From contig NZ_MOBP01000017.1 in the NCBI RefSeq assembly GCF_003732665.1, positions 1 through 64,000 on the forward strand: a stretch of 64,000 bases of DNA. Direction: 5' to 3'. Every line of letters begins with the position of its first letter. Within the stretch, counting starts at the first letter, position 1. This DNA comes from Pseudomonas frederiksbergensis. Its GTDB lineage: Bacteria > Pseudomonadota > Gammaproteobacteria > Pseudomonadales > Pseudomonadaceae. The translations under genes were made by a program, and so were the position numbers. Shown one piece after another: positions 50,046-60,275 of the stretch. The notes beneath the pieces are model-generated. The model was given only the letters and a program-made list of their open reading frames with translations. It did not search any database and was not told the origin of the DNA.

Positions 50046-51546
50046 GCACCGCCACCGGCACCGCAATGTTGCCCGACGCCCACGCGGCTTCACGATTGGC
50101 CAACGCGGTGGCGATGGACTGGACTTCGGTGGATTGCACTTCATCCGGCATCGGGTCGAGCCCGGCACTGGCGAAGATCTGGCCGTAGGCGTTGCGCAGG
50201 TCGGCGTAGGACAGGTCCCGACGCAAATCCGCCTGCAAGGTGTTCAGTTCACCCTGGATCAAGTCCAGTTCGCCAATGCCGGCCGCCTGATGACGGTTAC
50301 GCAACTGACCGAGGATCTCGCCGTCGATGCTCGACAGCTCCTGGTTGGTCTGGAACTGATGCAGCGCTTCCTGGTAGTTGGCGTTGGCCACGTAGAGCTG
50401 GGCCAGCACGGCAATCGACATCGCCTGACGGCGTGCCTTGGCCACTTCTTCGCCAGCCTTGGCAACGTTGATCGCCGCCGGGGCGGAGATCACGTTGAAC
50501 AGGTTCCAGGTCAGTTTCACCCCGTAGTCGGCCCACTTGTCGTTGACCAAAAAGGAGTTGCTGTCGTAATGCCCGCCGGCCGAAAACTCGATGCCCGGCA
50601 GCAGTCGCAGCATGGCTTTGCGGGTTTCGGCGGTGCTGATGCGGGTCTGGTAATCCTGCTCGCGCAGTTCCGGACGGCTGGCCAGGGCTTCGTGTTCGAG
50701 GCTGGCCATGCCGACTTTCAACTGCGGAATGGTGTACTCATCCGGGGTCGCCAGTTTCAGGTCGGTGCCCATTGGCAGGTTGATCAGGGTCGCCAGTTCC
50801 GTCTTGGCCAGGGACAACGCGCGGCGCTGTTCCTGCAACTGCCGGGTGGCCTCGATCAGCGAGCGCTGGTAACCCAACGCCACCACCGGGTCGCCGATGC
50901 GTTGCTGGCTCATGCTCTGGCTGTTGCCACGTGCGGTGTCGACCCGCGCCATCAGGCTGTCGATCTGGGTCAGCAGGCGTTCGGCGGCCACGGCGCGCCA
51001 GTAGGCCGAGCGTACGTCCTGGACGATGGTGTTGATCACCTTGCGCCGGCGTTCCTGCACGATCAGGCGCTGGTCACCCTGTTGCTTGGCGCTGATGTAG
51101 CTGACGCCGAAGTCGAGGACGTTCCAGACCATGGTCAGGTCGGCGACGCGACGGTCACGGTCCTGGGAGGTCGACGGTTCCAAAGACTGGGTGCCGGTGA
51201 GCACGCTCTGGCTGCTGGAGGCGCCGACGTTGCTACGCCCGACATAACCCGCATCCAGGGCCATGCGCGGCAGCATGTCGAAACTGGCCAGGTCGAGTTG
51301 GCGCTTGGCCAGGGCCTCTTCCATGATCTTGAGCCGGCCTTCGAGGTTGTACTTCACCGCACGGGCCATGGCCTGGTGCAAGGTCAGCGGGCCGTTGAGT
51401 GGCTCCTGGCCGGTGTACATGGTTTTCATGTCGCTGGTGGCACGTTGCTCGCTGACGCTGCGTTCAATGGGTTCACTTTTGACTGCACATCCGCTGATTG
51501 CAAGCGCCAGCAGGCTGGCGCCGAATATCTTATGACTTCTTTTCAT
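50029..51546 (-). CDS. TolC-family outer-membrane protein
   Basis: 505 residues. Lipobox LLALAISGC; two outer-membrane efflux repeats (LTLHQAMARAVKYNLEGRLKIMEEALAKRQLDLASFDMLPRMALDAGY and SLEHEALASRPELREQDYQTRISTAETRKAMLRLLPGIEFSAGG). Type I secretion of giant adhesins uses such a channel; here it lies 44 bases after the adhesin gene, so it is the likely exit duct. No ABC transporter is in this operon; the HlyD-like gene at the window's right edge may be the adaptor. Confidence 0.92.
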   Translation of the reverse strand: MKRSHKIFGASLLALAISGCAVKSEPIERSVSEQRATSDMKTMYTGQEPLNGPLTLHQAMARAVKYNLEGRLKIMEEALAKRQLDLASFDMLPRMALDAGYVGRSNVGASSSQSVLTGTQSLEPSTSQDRDRRVADLTMVWNVLDFGVSYISAKQQGDQRLIVQERRRKVINTIVQDVRSAYWRAVAAERLLTQIDSLMARVDTARGNSQSMSQQRIGDPVVALGYQRSLIEATRQLQEQRRALSLAKTELATLINLPMGTDLKLATPDEYTIPQLKVGMASLEHEALASRPELREQDYQTRISTAETRKAMLRLLPGIEFSAGGHYDSNSFLVNDKWADYGVKLTWNLFNVISAPAAINVAKAGEEVAKARRQAMSIAVLAQLYVANANYQEALHQFQTNQELSSIDGEILGQLRNRHQAAGIGELDLIQGELNTLQADLRRDLSYADLRNAYGQIFASAGLDPMPDEVQSTEVQSIATALANREAAWASGNIAVPVAVHDPAK

Positions 51547-51589
51547 CCCTGGATCGCCCCTAGGTGCCGCACTGAATTATGTGGTGTGT

Positions 51590-54500
51590 TCAAGCCTGCA
51601 TTTCGCTGATGCCGACTTGTTGCAAAGCTGCAGCCAGGCTGTTGACCTGCCGTTGCTCGGTGTCTTTGAGTTCTTGCAGTTGCTGGACCAGCGACGGCGC
51701 GCCAAACACCCCGCGCAGCCCTTGGGAAACATCCCCGCCCCGGATCGAATGATTGCCAAAGGAATTCAGCGAGTCGCGCTCGGCGCCGCTGTCCTGATGG
51801 AACAGGCTCGACAACGTGCTGGTGCCGAACACCCCGCCATCGCCGCCGCCAAACCCGAGGAAACCGTGGCCCGAACCATCGCCAGCGCCGCTGTCGCTGC
51901 TGGCAAAGACCTGAGCGATGAAGCTCGGGGCAAGCGCGCCACGGTTGATGAAGATGTCCCCCAGCGGCCGGATACCGTCGCCCAGCACCCGATCTTCAAA
52001 CAACGGTGCAAAGGTCAGTGGCGAGGCCAGTGTCCCGGTTGGCGCGGCGAAGATCACCGGTTGCAGCGGCAGGTGCGGTTGATCGATGACGATCACCGGT
52101 GCCGGGGTGCGGAATTCCGGATCCGCCGGCACCACCACAATGGTGGTCGATGGCGCCGGCACGGTGTTGATCGCATAGCCGTTGGATTGGCTGGTGCCGC
52201 TGCCGGCATTGCCCGAAGCATCGGTCACGCCTGCGACGTTGAGGCTGATCGCGTTGTTGGCGTTGCTGAGGTTGCTGGTGGGCGTCAGGGTCGCGGTCCA
52301 GGTTTTGCCGCCGTCGTTGCTCGACAGGTTGGACAACGTACCGTTGGCCACGCTGACGTCGGACAGGTCGAAACCGCTGACCGCTTCATTGAAGGTGAAG
52401 GTCACCAGTGAAGTCTGGCCCACGCCCAGGTTCGGGTTGGCCACCACCACCGTGGCGCTTGGCCGCTCGCCGTCGATCACGTAGTTGTTGGACACCGCCA
52501 CGCTGTCGCCAGTGTTGCCGGCCAGGTCGGTGACGTTGCTGGTGTCCAGGGCAATGAAGTTGCTCGGGTCGCTGATGCTGGCGGTCGGCGTGAAGGTGCC
52601 GGTCCAGGTCTTGCCGCCGTCGCTGCTGGCCAGGTTGGTCAGTTCGCCGTTGGTGACGCTCAGGTCCGACAGGTCGAAGTTATTCACCGCTTCGCTGAAG
52701 GTGATGGTCACCAGTGTGGTTTGGCCGATGCCCAGGTTCGGGTTGGCGACCACGATGGTCGCGGTGGGCCGCGTGGCATCGAGGGCGTAGTTGTTGGAGA
52801 TCGCGATGCCGGCGCCGGCATTGCCGGCGGCATCCGTCACGTTGCTGCTGTCGAGCAGGATCAGGTTGGTGGTGTCGTTGATGTTGGCCGTTGGGGTCAG
52901 GGTCGCCGTCCAGGTTTTTCCGCCGTCGCTGCTGAGCAGGTTGGACAGGTTGCCGTTGGCGACGCTGAGGTCCGACAGGTCGAAACCCGATACCGCTTCG
53001 GTGAAGGTGATGGTGACCGTCGTGGTCTCGCCGATGCCCAAGCGGTTATCCGCCACGACGATGGTCGCGGTCGGCCGCGCCGTGTCGATCGCGTAGTTGT
53101 TGGAATCGGTCACGCCCACGCCGGCGTTGCCCGAACCGTTGATCACGCCCGTGTTGTCGAGGCTGATCAGGTTGGTGGTGTCGGTCACGTTGACGGTTGG
53201 GGTGAAGGTCGCGGTCCAGGTGATACCGCCATCGCTCGACGATACATTGCTCAACGTGCCGTTGGCGATGGTCAGGTCGGCGTTGGTGAAACCGCTGACG
53301 GCTTCGCTGAACGTGATGGTCACCCCAGAGGTTTCACCGGCCTTGAGGGCGTTGTCGGCGACCACGATGGTCGCGGTCGGCACTTGGGTTTCCACCACGT
53401 AGTTGGCGGAATCGGTGGTGCCCGCGCCCGCGTTGCCGGCCACATCCGCGACGCCGGTGTTGTTCAGGGTGATCACGTTAGTCGCGTCAGTCACACCAAT
53501 GGTCGGGGTGAAGGTCGCGGTCCAGGTGATGCCGCCGTCGCTGCTGCTCACTGCACTCAACGTGCCGTTGGCGATGGTCAGGTCACTGTTGTCGAAACCG
53601 CTGACCGCTTCGCTGAAGGTGATGGTCACCAACGAGGTTTCGCCCGGTTTCAGGGTGGTGTCGCTCAACACGATAGTGGCGGTCGGGCGCTGACTGTCGA
53701 TGGCGTAGTTGTTGGAATCGGTGGTGCCAGAGCCGGCATTGCCCGCCAAATCCTGCACACCGGTGTTGTCCAGGGTGATGACGTTGGTCGTGTCGGTGAT
53801 GCTGGCGGTCGGCGTGAACGTTGCGGTCCAGGTAATGCCGCCATCGGCGCTGCTCACTGCGGTCAGCGTACCGTTGGCGATGCTCAGGTCGGCGTTGGTA
53901 AAACCGCTGACCGCCTCGCTGAAGGTGATGGTCACCTGGGTGGTCTGGCCGACTCCCAGAGCCGAGTCGGCGACGACGATGGTCGCGGTTGGCCGCACGG
54001 TGTCGATGGCGTAGTTGTTGGAATCGGTGTTGCCCGTGCCGGCGTTGCCCGAGGCGTTCTGCACACCGCTGTTGTCCAGGGTGATCAGGTTAGTGGCATC
54101 GGTGACGGCAGTGGTTGGCGTGAAGGTCGCCGTCCAGGTGATGCCGCCGTCGCTGCTGCTCACAGCGCCGAGGGTGCCGTTGGCGATGGTCAGGTCGGCG
54201 TTGCTGAAACCGCTCACTGCTTCGGAGAAGGTGATGGTCACCAGCGAGGTTTCACCGATGTTCAGCGCGTTGTCAGCGACCACGATGGTGGCGGTCGGCA
54301 GCACGGTGTCGATGGTGAAGTTGGCCGAGTTGGTGACACCGGTCCCGGCGTTGCCGGCCAGGTCTGCGACCCCGGCGTTGTTCAGGGTGATGAGGTTGGT
54401 GGTGTCGCGCACGCCCACAGTCGGCGTGAAGGTCGCGGTCCAGGTGATGCCGCCGTCGCTGCTGCTGACCGCGCTCAAGGTGCCGTTCGGGACGCTCAAG

Positions 54501-57500
54501 TCGCTGTTGTCGAAACCGCTGACCGCCTCGCTGAAGGTGATGGTCACCAGGGAGGTTTCGCCGGCACTCAGGGTTGGGTCGGCGACCACGATAGTGGCGG
54601 TCGGACGCAGGCTGTCGATCACGTAGTTGTTGGAATCGGTGGTGCCCGAGCCGGCGTTGCCGGCCACGTCCGCGACCCCGGTGTTGTTCAGCGTAATGAT
54701 GTTGGTCGCATCGTTGACGCTGCCGCTCGGCGTGAAGGTCGCGGTGTAGGTGATGTTGTCGCTGGTGGTGAGGCCGCTCAGGCTGCCGTTTTCCACCGTG
54801 AAGTCGGCGAGGGTCAGGCCGGTTACCGCTTCGTTGAAGGTAATGGTCACCACCGAGGTTTGGCCGAGGGCCAGGGTCGGGTCGGCAACGACGATGGTCG
54901 CTGTGGGGCGCTGGGTGTCGATGGCGTAGTTGTTCGAATCGGTGCTGCCGACGCCGACGTTGCCAGAGCTGGTCGCCTGCACGCCGGTGTTGTCCAGGGT
55001 GATCAGGTTGCTCACATCGGTGATGGCGCTGGTCGGCGTGAAGGTCGCGGTCCAGGTAATCCCGCCATCGCTGCTGCTGACCGCCGTCAACGTGCCGTTG
55101 GCGATGGTCAAGTCAGCGTTGGTGAATCCGGTCACGGCTTCGCTGAAGGTGATGGTCACCAGCGAGGTTTCACCGATATTCAGCGCGTTGTCGGCGACCA
55201 CAATGGTCGCGGTCGGCGCCACGGTGTCGACGGTGTAGTTGCCGGAGTTGGTGGTGCCCGTGCCCGCGTTGCCGGACAGGTCGGCAATGCCGGTGTTGGC
55301 CAAAGTAATGATGTTGGTCGTGTCTTTGACGCCAGCGGTCGGGGTGAAGGTCGCGGTCCAGGTGATGCCGCCGTCGCCGCTGCTGACGGCAGTCAATGTG
55401 CCGTTGGCAATCGCAAGGTCAGCGTTGGTGAAACCGCTGACTGCTTCGCTGAAGGTGATGGTCACCAGCGAGGTTTCACCGACACTCAGGGCCGGGTCAG
55501 CGAGGACGATGGTCGCCGTCGGGCGCTGGGTGTCGATCACGTAGTTGCTGGAGTCGGTAGTGCCGCTGCCAGCGTTGCCCGCCAAATCCTGCACACCGGT
55601 GTTGTCCAGGGTGATCAGGTTGGTCGCGTCGGTGATGCTGGTGGTCGGTGTGAACGTCGCGGTCCAGGTAATACCGCCATCGGCGCTGCTCACGGCCGTC
55701 AATGTGCCGTTGGCAATGGTCAGGTCAGCGTTGGTAAAACCGCTGACCGCTTCACTGAAAGTGATGGTGACCAGCGAGGTGTCGCCGATTTTCAGCGCGG
55801 TATCGGCCAACACGATGGTCGCCGTCGGGCGCACGGTGTCGACGGTGTAGTTGCCGGAGTTGGTGACGCCTGTGCCGACGTTGCCGGAGCTGGTCGCCTG
55901 AATGCCGGTGTTGTCCAGGGTGATGATGTTGGTCGCGTCGTTGATGCTGGTGGTCGGCGTGAACGTCGCGGTCCAGGTAATGCCGCCATCGCTGCTGCTC
56001 ACGGCGGTCAACGTGCCGTTGGCAATGGTCAGGTCGGCGTTGGTGAAACCGCTGACGGCCTGGCTGAAGGTGATGGTCACCAGCGATGTATCGCCGATTT
56101 TCAGCGCGGTGTCGGCCAATACGATGGTCGCGGTCGGGCGCACGGTGTCGACGATGTAGTTGCCCGAGTTGGTGGTTCCGCTGCCGGCATTGCCCGACAG
56201 GTCAGCCACGCCGGTGTTGGCCAGGGTGATGACGTTAGTCGTATCGCTGACGCTGGCGGTCGGGGTGAAGGTCGCGGTCCAGGTGATACCGCCGTCGCTG
56301 CTGCTCACCGCCGTCAACGTGCCGTTGGCGATGCTCAGGTCAGCGTTGGTGAAACCGCTCACGGCTTCGCTGAAGGTCACGGTCACCAGCGAGGTTTCAC
56401 CGGCACTCAAGTTGGTGTCGGCGAGCACAATGGTCGCGGTCGGACGGACGGTGTCGATCACGTAGTTAGGGGAATTGGTCGTACCGGTGCCGGCGTTGCC
56501 CGCCAAATCCTGCACGCCGGTGTTGTCCAGGGTGATGACGTTGGTCGTGTCAGTGATGCTGGTGGACGGCGTGAACGTGCCCGTCCAGGTAATGCCGCCA
56601 TCGGCGCTGCTCACCGCCGTCATGGTGCCGTTGGCGAGGGTCAGGTCGGCGTTGGTAAAACCGCTGACCGCTTCGCTGAAGGTGATGGTCACCAGCGAGG
56701 TGTCGCCGATTTTCAACGCGGTGTCCGCCATCACGATGGTGGCCGTCGGGCGTTGGGTGTCGATGGCGTAGTTGTTCGAGTTGATGACGCCAAGCCCGGC
56801 ATTGCCGGACAGGTCTTGCACGCCGGTCTTGTCCAGGGTGATCAGGTTGGTGCTGTCGGTCAGGCCGGCGGTCGGCGTGAAGGTCGCCGTCCAGGTGACG
56901 CCGCCGTCGCCGCTGGTCACCGCCGTCAGCGTGCCGTTGGCGATGGTCAGGTCGGCGTTGGTGAAACCGGTCACGGCTTCACTGAAGGTGATGGTCACCA
57001 ACGAGGTTTCGCTGCTATTGAGCGCGCTGTCCGCGACGACAATGGTCGCCGTCGGCGCCACGGTGTCGTGGATCACATAGTTGTTGGAGGTGCCGGAACC
57101 GGTGCCGACGTTGCCCGACAAATCCTGCACGCCGGTGGTGTCGAGGGTGATGCTGTTGGTCGGCGCGTTGATATTGCCCGCCGCCGTCAGGGTCGCGGTC
57201 CAGGTGATGCCGCCGTCGCTGCTGCTCACGGCACTCAGGGTGCCGTTGGCCACGGTCAGGTCGGCGTTGGTGAAATTGTTCACGGCCTCACTGAAGGTGA
57301 TGGTCACCAGCGAGGTGCCACCGGAGTTCAGGTTGGTGGTGCCGACCACGATGCTGGACACGGTGGGTGGAGTTACGTCTGGCAGGTAGTTGGTATTGAC
57401 CACGCCGCCGTCGTTAAAGATGTTGCTCACCGCCGCCGGGACGCTGCCCGTACTGCCGCCGCCCACCGCCAAGCCACCCGCGCCGCTGCCGCCGGCGTTG

Positions 57501-59239
57501 CCGGCCATGGCACCGAAGTTGGCCGCCGTCATCAACAGCGTGCCTTTGTTCCAGATCGCGCCCACGCCTTTGCCGGCCGCGCCACCGTTGTCGGAGGAAC
57601 CGCCCAGGCCACCGCCACCACCACCGCCGCCACCAGCCGCGACGTTGTTGGAGATAACGGACGTACCGACCACTGTCAGGGTGCCGGTGGATGCGTTGTA
57701 GATACCGCCAGATGCCGAAGAACCGGCCCGGCCCGCATGGTCCCAACCGGAGCCACCGCCACCGCCACCGATGGACACCGTGCCGTTGGTCGCCGTGCCG
57801 CCGCTGCCGCCGCTGCTGTAGTTGGACGCGCCGATACCGCCGGCGCCACCGACGGTGGTCCCGCCTTTGCCGCCCATGTAATTGACGTTGTAGGTACCAC
57901 CATTACCGCCACTGCCCGCCCCGCCGGCCGTACCGGCATACACGCCAGTACCGAAACCGGCAGTGCCGCCATGACCACCGATTTGACCACCCAGCGCACC
58001 GCCACCACCACCGCCGCCGCCAACCGCGCCGCCGACGTAAGGCGCGGTGACGCCACCGCCACCTCCGCCGCCCGAGGCCGCGTTATCGGTCACGGTGACG
58101 TTTCTGAGGGTCAGGTTGCCGGAGTTGAGAATCCCGCCGCCCATCGCCCCGGCTCCGTCGGTGCCTGCCGCCGCACCCACACCGGCCACCATGCCCTGCT
58201 TGATGACCAAGCCGTCGAAGGTCGCAGTGATCCCGGAGTTAACCTGTATCACGCGGGTTTTGTACTGGCCGTTCAGGGTGACGTCGGCAACACCGTCGTT
58301 ATTCAGGTCACCGTCAATGGTGACGTTCTTGGTGATGTCCAGTTGCGTGTTCAGGCCGATGATCATGCTGGTACTGAAGGTGACGGTGTCACCGGCCACG
58401 GCACTGCCCAGGGCGGTACGCAAAGAACCCACGCCGCTGTCGGCGTTGTTGACCACGGTCAGCGTCGCCAGGCTGTACTGGTAACCGGCCATGGACTCGG
58501 ACGACAACACGCTGCGGCTTTCGATACTGCCGGTGGCGATTTCCAGGTTCCAGTCGCCGCCCACGCCGGTACGGTTGGTGGACGCGGCAATATCGCGCCC
58601 GGTCAGTTGCGCCAGCGAGTCGACAAAACTCACGCCGCGTTCATCAGCGCCGGTATTACAGGCGTAGATCAGGATGTCGCCACCGACGTTCATATCCTTG
58701 CCGATCTGCGCCAGCACATCGCTGCGCTCGGCAACGTTGTCCGCCGACAGGTAGCTGTTGCCCAGCCACAGGTCGCCGGCATTGCCGTGGGCGATGATCT
58801 GCACCGAACTCACGCCCTGGTGGGTGTCCAGGTAAGCGGCGATCTGCTGCAAGCCGTCCTTGGTCGCGTCCAGGGTCACCACTTCGGTGCCGGGGGCGAC
58901 GCCTTTGAGCAGGCTGTCGGTGTCCTTGATGCGCGAGTCGACGAACACCACGCTCTGCCCAGGTACGGCAGTGGGTGTGGCCGCAGGCGCGGGGGTCGCG
59001 GCGGAGGCGTTATCGGCCTGGCCGTGGGTGTCTTTGCTCGCGCTCGGGTGGTCGGCAGCGGGCGGCTTGGCGGCATCCACCGTGGGGTGACTGTCCGGCT
59101 GGGCCGCATCGGCCACGGTGGCCGCGACGGCACCGTCGAACAGCATGCGCGGTTCCAGGGACATGATCATCGGCGATGCCAGTACGCGAGCGCCCTGGGC
59201 CTTGTGCGATTTGCCGTTGTTCCACCACATGCTGCTCAC
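51590..59239 (-). CDS. Giant DUF4347/Ig-like repeat adhesin
   Basis: 2,549 residues. The N-terminus has the conserved LEPRMLFDGA motif of this surface-protein family. A DUF4347 domain (about 95-260) begins VVFVDSRIKDTDSLLKGVAPGTEVVTLD and contains IYACNTGADERG. A right-handed beta-helix section (LTVVNNADSGVGSLRTALGSAVAGDTVTF) with very Gly-rich stretches follows (about 260-610). Next come 17 tandem Ig-like repeats of about 102 residues (PTATIVVAD..GETSLVTITFSEAVSGFTNADLTIANGTLTAVSS..). A unique Gly/Ser-rich C-terminus ends in QVGISEMQA. It is predicted to be secreted and surface-attached, functioning in adhesion or biofilm. It is the central gene of an operon with TolC and several modifying enzymes. 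Confidence 0.92.
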   Translation of the reverse strand: MSSMWWNNGKSHKAQGARVLASPMIMSLEPRMLFDGAVAATVADAAQPDSHPTVDAAKPPAADHPSASKDTHGQADNASAATPAPAATPTAVPGQSVVFVDSRIKDTDSLLKGVAPGTEVVTLDATKDGLQQIAAYLDTHQGVSSVQIIAHGNAGDLWLGNSYLSADNVAERSDVLAQIGKDMNVGGDILIYACNTGADERGVSFVDSLAQLTGRDIAASTNRTGVGGDWNLEIATGSIESRSVLSSESMAGYQYSLATLTVVNNADSGVGSLRTALGSAVAGDTVTFSTSMIIGLNTQLDITKNVTIDGDLNNDGVADVTLNGQYKTRVIQVNSGITATFDGLVIKQGMVAGVGAAAGTDGAGAMGGGILNSGNLTLRNVTVTDNAASGGGGGGGVTAPYVGGAVGGGGGGGGALGGQIGGHGGTAGFGTGVYAGTAGGAGSGGNGGTYNVNYMGGKGGTTVGGAGGIGASNYSSGGSGGTATNGTVSIGGGGGGSGWDHAGRAGSSASGGIYNASTGTLTVVGTSVISNNVAAGGGGGGGGGLGGSSDNGGAAGKGVGAIWNKGTLLMTAANFGAMAGNAGGSGAGGLAVGGGSTGSVPAAVSNIFNDGGVVNTNYLPDVTPPTVSSIVVGTTNLNSGGTSLVTITFSEAVNNFTNADLTVANGTLSAVSSSDGGITWTATLTAAGNINAPTNSITLDTTGVQDLSGNVGTGSGTSNNYVIHDTVAPTATIVVADSALNSSETSLVTITFSEAVTGFTNADLTIANGTLTAVTSGDGGVTWTATFTPTAGLTDSTNLITLDKTGVQDLSGNAGLGVINSNNYAIDTQRPTATIVMADTALKIGDTSLVTITFSEAVSGFTNADLTLANGTMTAVSSADGGITWTGTFTPSTSITDTTNVITLDNTGVQDLAGNAGTGTTNSPNYVIDTVRPTATIVLADTNLSAGETSLVTVTFSEAVSGFTNADLSIANGTLTAVSSSDGGITWTATFTPTASVSDTTNVITLANTGVADLSGNAGSGTTNSGNYIVDTVRPTATIVLADTALKIGDTSLVTITFSQAVSGFTNADLTIANGTLTAVSSSDGGITWTATFTPTTSINDATNIITLDNTGIQATSSGNVGTGVTNSGNYTVDTVRPTATIVLADTALKIGDTSLVTITFSEAVSGFTNADLTIANGTLTAVSSADGGITWTATFTPTTSITDATNLITLDNTGVQDLAGNAGSGTTDSSNYVIDTQRPTATIVLADPALSVGETSLVTITFSEAVSGFTNADLAIANGTLTAVSSGDGGITWTATFTPTAGVKDTTNIITLANTGIADLSGNAGTGTTNSGNYTVDTVAPTATIVVADNALNIGETSLVTITFSEAVTGFTNADLTIANGTLTAVSSSDGGITWTATFTPTSAITDVSNLITLDNTGVQATSSGNVGVGSTDSNNYAIDTQRPTATIVVADPTLALGQTSVVTITFNEAVTGLTLADFTVENGSLSGLTTSDNITYTATFTPSGSVNDATNIITLNNTGVADVAGNAGSGTTDSNNYVIDSLRPTATIVVADPTLSAGETSLVTITFSEAVSGFDNSDLSVPNGTLSAVSSSDGGITWTATFTPTVGVRDTTNLITLNNAGVADLAGNAGTGVTNSANFTIDTVLPTATIVVADNALNIGETSLVTITFSEAVSGFSNADLTIANGTLGAVSSSDGGITWTATFTPTTAVTDATNLITLDNSGVQNASGNAGTGNTDSNNYAIDTVRPTATIVVADSALGVGQTTQVTITFSEAVSGFTNADLSIANGTLTAVSSADGGITWTATFTPTASITDTTNVITLDNTGVQDLAGNAGSGTTDSNNYAIDSQRPTATIVLSDTTLKPGETSLVTITFSEAVSGFDNSDLTIANGTLSAVSSSDGGITWTATFTPTIGVTDATNVITLNNTGVADVAGNAGAGTTDSANYVVETQVPTATIVVADNALKAGETSGVTITFSEAVSGFTNADLTIANGTLSNVSSSDGGITWTATFTPTVNVTDTTNLISLDNTGVINGSGNAGVGVTDSNNYAIDTARPTATIVVADNRLGIGETTTVTITFTEAVSGFDLSDLSVANGNLSNLLSSDGGKTWTATLTPTANINDTTNLILLDSSNVTDAAGNAGAGIAISNNYALDATRPTATIVVANPNLGIGQTTLVTITFSEAVNNFDLSDLSVTNGELTNLASSDGGKTWTGTFTPTASISDPSNFIALDTSNVTDLAGNTGDSVAVSNNYVIDGERPSATVVVANPNLGVGQTSLVTFTFNEAVSGFDLSDVSVANGTLSNLSSNDGGKTWTATLTPTSNLSNANNAISLNVAGVTDASGNAGSGTSQSNGYAINTVPAPSTTIVVVPADPEFRTPAPVIVIDQPHLPLQPVIFAAPTGTLASPLTFAPLFEDRVLGDGIRPLGDIFINRGALAPSFIAQVFASSDSGAGDGSGHGFLGFGGGDGGVFGTSTLSSLFHQDSGAERDSLNSFGNHSIRGGDVSQGLRGVFGAPSLVQQLQELKDTEQRQVNSLAAALQQVGISEMQA
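52182..57389 (-). repeat. 17 tandem 306-bp Ig-like coding repeats
   Basis: The units begin at about every 306 bases (52182, 52485, 52791, 53097 and so on to 57081), each encoding one Ig-like domain. Neighbouring units share long identical stretches, especially around 55545-56771, so recombination can change copy number. A long open frame on the opposite strand through the same repeats is a by-product of the periodic codons. Confidence 0.95.
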
Positions 59240-59278
59240 CGAAATCGAACTTTTATGACTGCCAATAAAAAGCCGCGA

Positions 59279-60127
59279 TCAATTGATCGCGGCGTCGGTT
59301 TTCATACGAATGACATTGGCGGCGCTGGATGATCCATCGTGCCAAAAGGACAGCTCTGCATATTTATCGAACAGGTCCGGGGGCAGGATCGTTCGCCGCG
59401 GCTCCAGCGCCACCTTGGGTTTGACCCGGTGCAGCCCCGAGACGCCCAGGGCCTGGTCAAACTCCGGCGCGTCGTAGACGAGGTTGTCGAAATCGTGCTC
59501 GAACCACGGCTCGCCGATAAATTCGTAGACCAGCCGAAGTACCCTCTCGGGCGCCTGGCTGAGCAGGTCGTAATCGACAATCAGCAGTGAGTCGGCGTTT
59601 TCGCCGTAATAGGCTTCTTTGAGCGCCGTCCAGGCGAAACCCACCAGACGATTGCGCTGGGCCAGGGTTTCACAACGGCTGTAAACGGTGTTGCGCTCGA
59701 TTTCGTCGTTGAACAGCTTGGTGTTTTCGAACGGGTTGGCGCGGTACAGGCGCTCAAGACTGTCCATCACCCAGGCGACGTTGCGCACACAGGCAATGGT
59801 TTTGGCCTGGGGAAACAGGTCCTGCAACGCGGGCAAGCGTGCGCACCACTGGCGATTGGTATCGAAGATGACGGGTTTGTCGGCTTGCTCGGCGTAGTAG
59901 GAGTCGAACAGACCGCGCAACAGGCGACGTCGCATAGGCTTGTCGATCACAGCACCGAACTCGCTGCCGGCGCTGCATTGCTCCAGGACGCTGGTAAACA
60001 GCGTGCCGACCGGGCTGCTCATTCCGGCATGGAAGCGCGGGTTCTGCAAAAGAATAGCCGACAGCAGGGTGGACCCTGAGCGCGGCAAACCGGAGATAAA
60101 GTGGAACTGCTGCAATCCCTTCACCAT
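59279..60127 (-). CDS. Sulfotransferase family protein
   Basis: 282 residues. The N-terminus FHFISGLPRSGSTLLSAIL is the PAPS phosphosulfate loop; ACVRNVAWVMDSLERL provides the 3'-phosphate Arg region. It differs clearly from the one at 47687-48670, so the operon has two distinct transferases. The ATG at 60127 follows AAAGGG; a longer frame starts 12 codons upstream. It is 40 bases from the adhesin gene. Bacterial tyrosine sulfotransferases such as RaxST have the same fold, but the acceptor here is not known. Confidence 0.85.
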   Translation of the reverse strand: MVKGLQQFHFISGLPRSGSTLLSAILLQNPRFHAGMSSPVGTLFTSVLEQCSAGSEFGAVIDKPMRRRLLRGLFDSYYAEQADKPVIFDTNRQWCARLPALQDLFPQAKTIACVRNVAWVMDSLERLYRANPFENTKLFNDEIERNTVYSRCETLAQRNRLVGFAWTALKEAYYGENADSLLIVDYDLLSQAPERVLRLVYEFIGEPWFEHDFDNLVYDAPEFDQALGVSGLHRVKPKVALEPRRTILPPDLFDKYAELSFWHDGSSSAANVIRMKTDAAIN

Positions 60128-60275
60128 AGTCAAAAGTCCCTTTGTAGGTCGAGCGTAATCCATTGCAACGTAAAGCGACTAGTGGTGTTTTGATATCAAT
60201 TCGAAGCTAAAAAGCCAGCTTTCCTCTGAAAGTGGCGCGCCAGACGTGGTGAAACGTTTAATCAGGCCACTGAAA

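Noticed and set aside
52182..57389. Regular repeats that might suggest a CRISPR array
   Set aside because: The unit is 306 bases, fully coding, and encodes Ig-like domains; there are no short repeats with unique spacers and no cas genes.
52721..59332. Very long open frame on the plus strand (over 2,200 codons) opposite the adhesin gene
   Set aside because: It is the antisense of the Ig-repeat coding sequence; periodic codons without minus-frame stops explain it. The translation is low-complexity (repeated VGDGQ, HQRGF) with no start context, whereas the minus strand gives recognisable domains.
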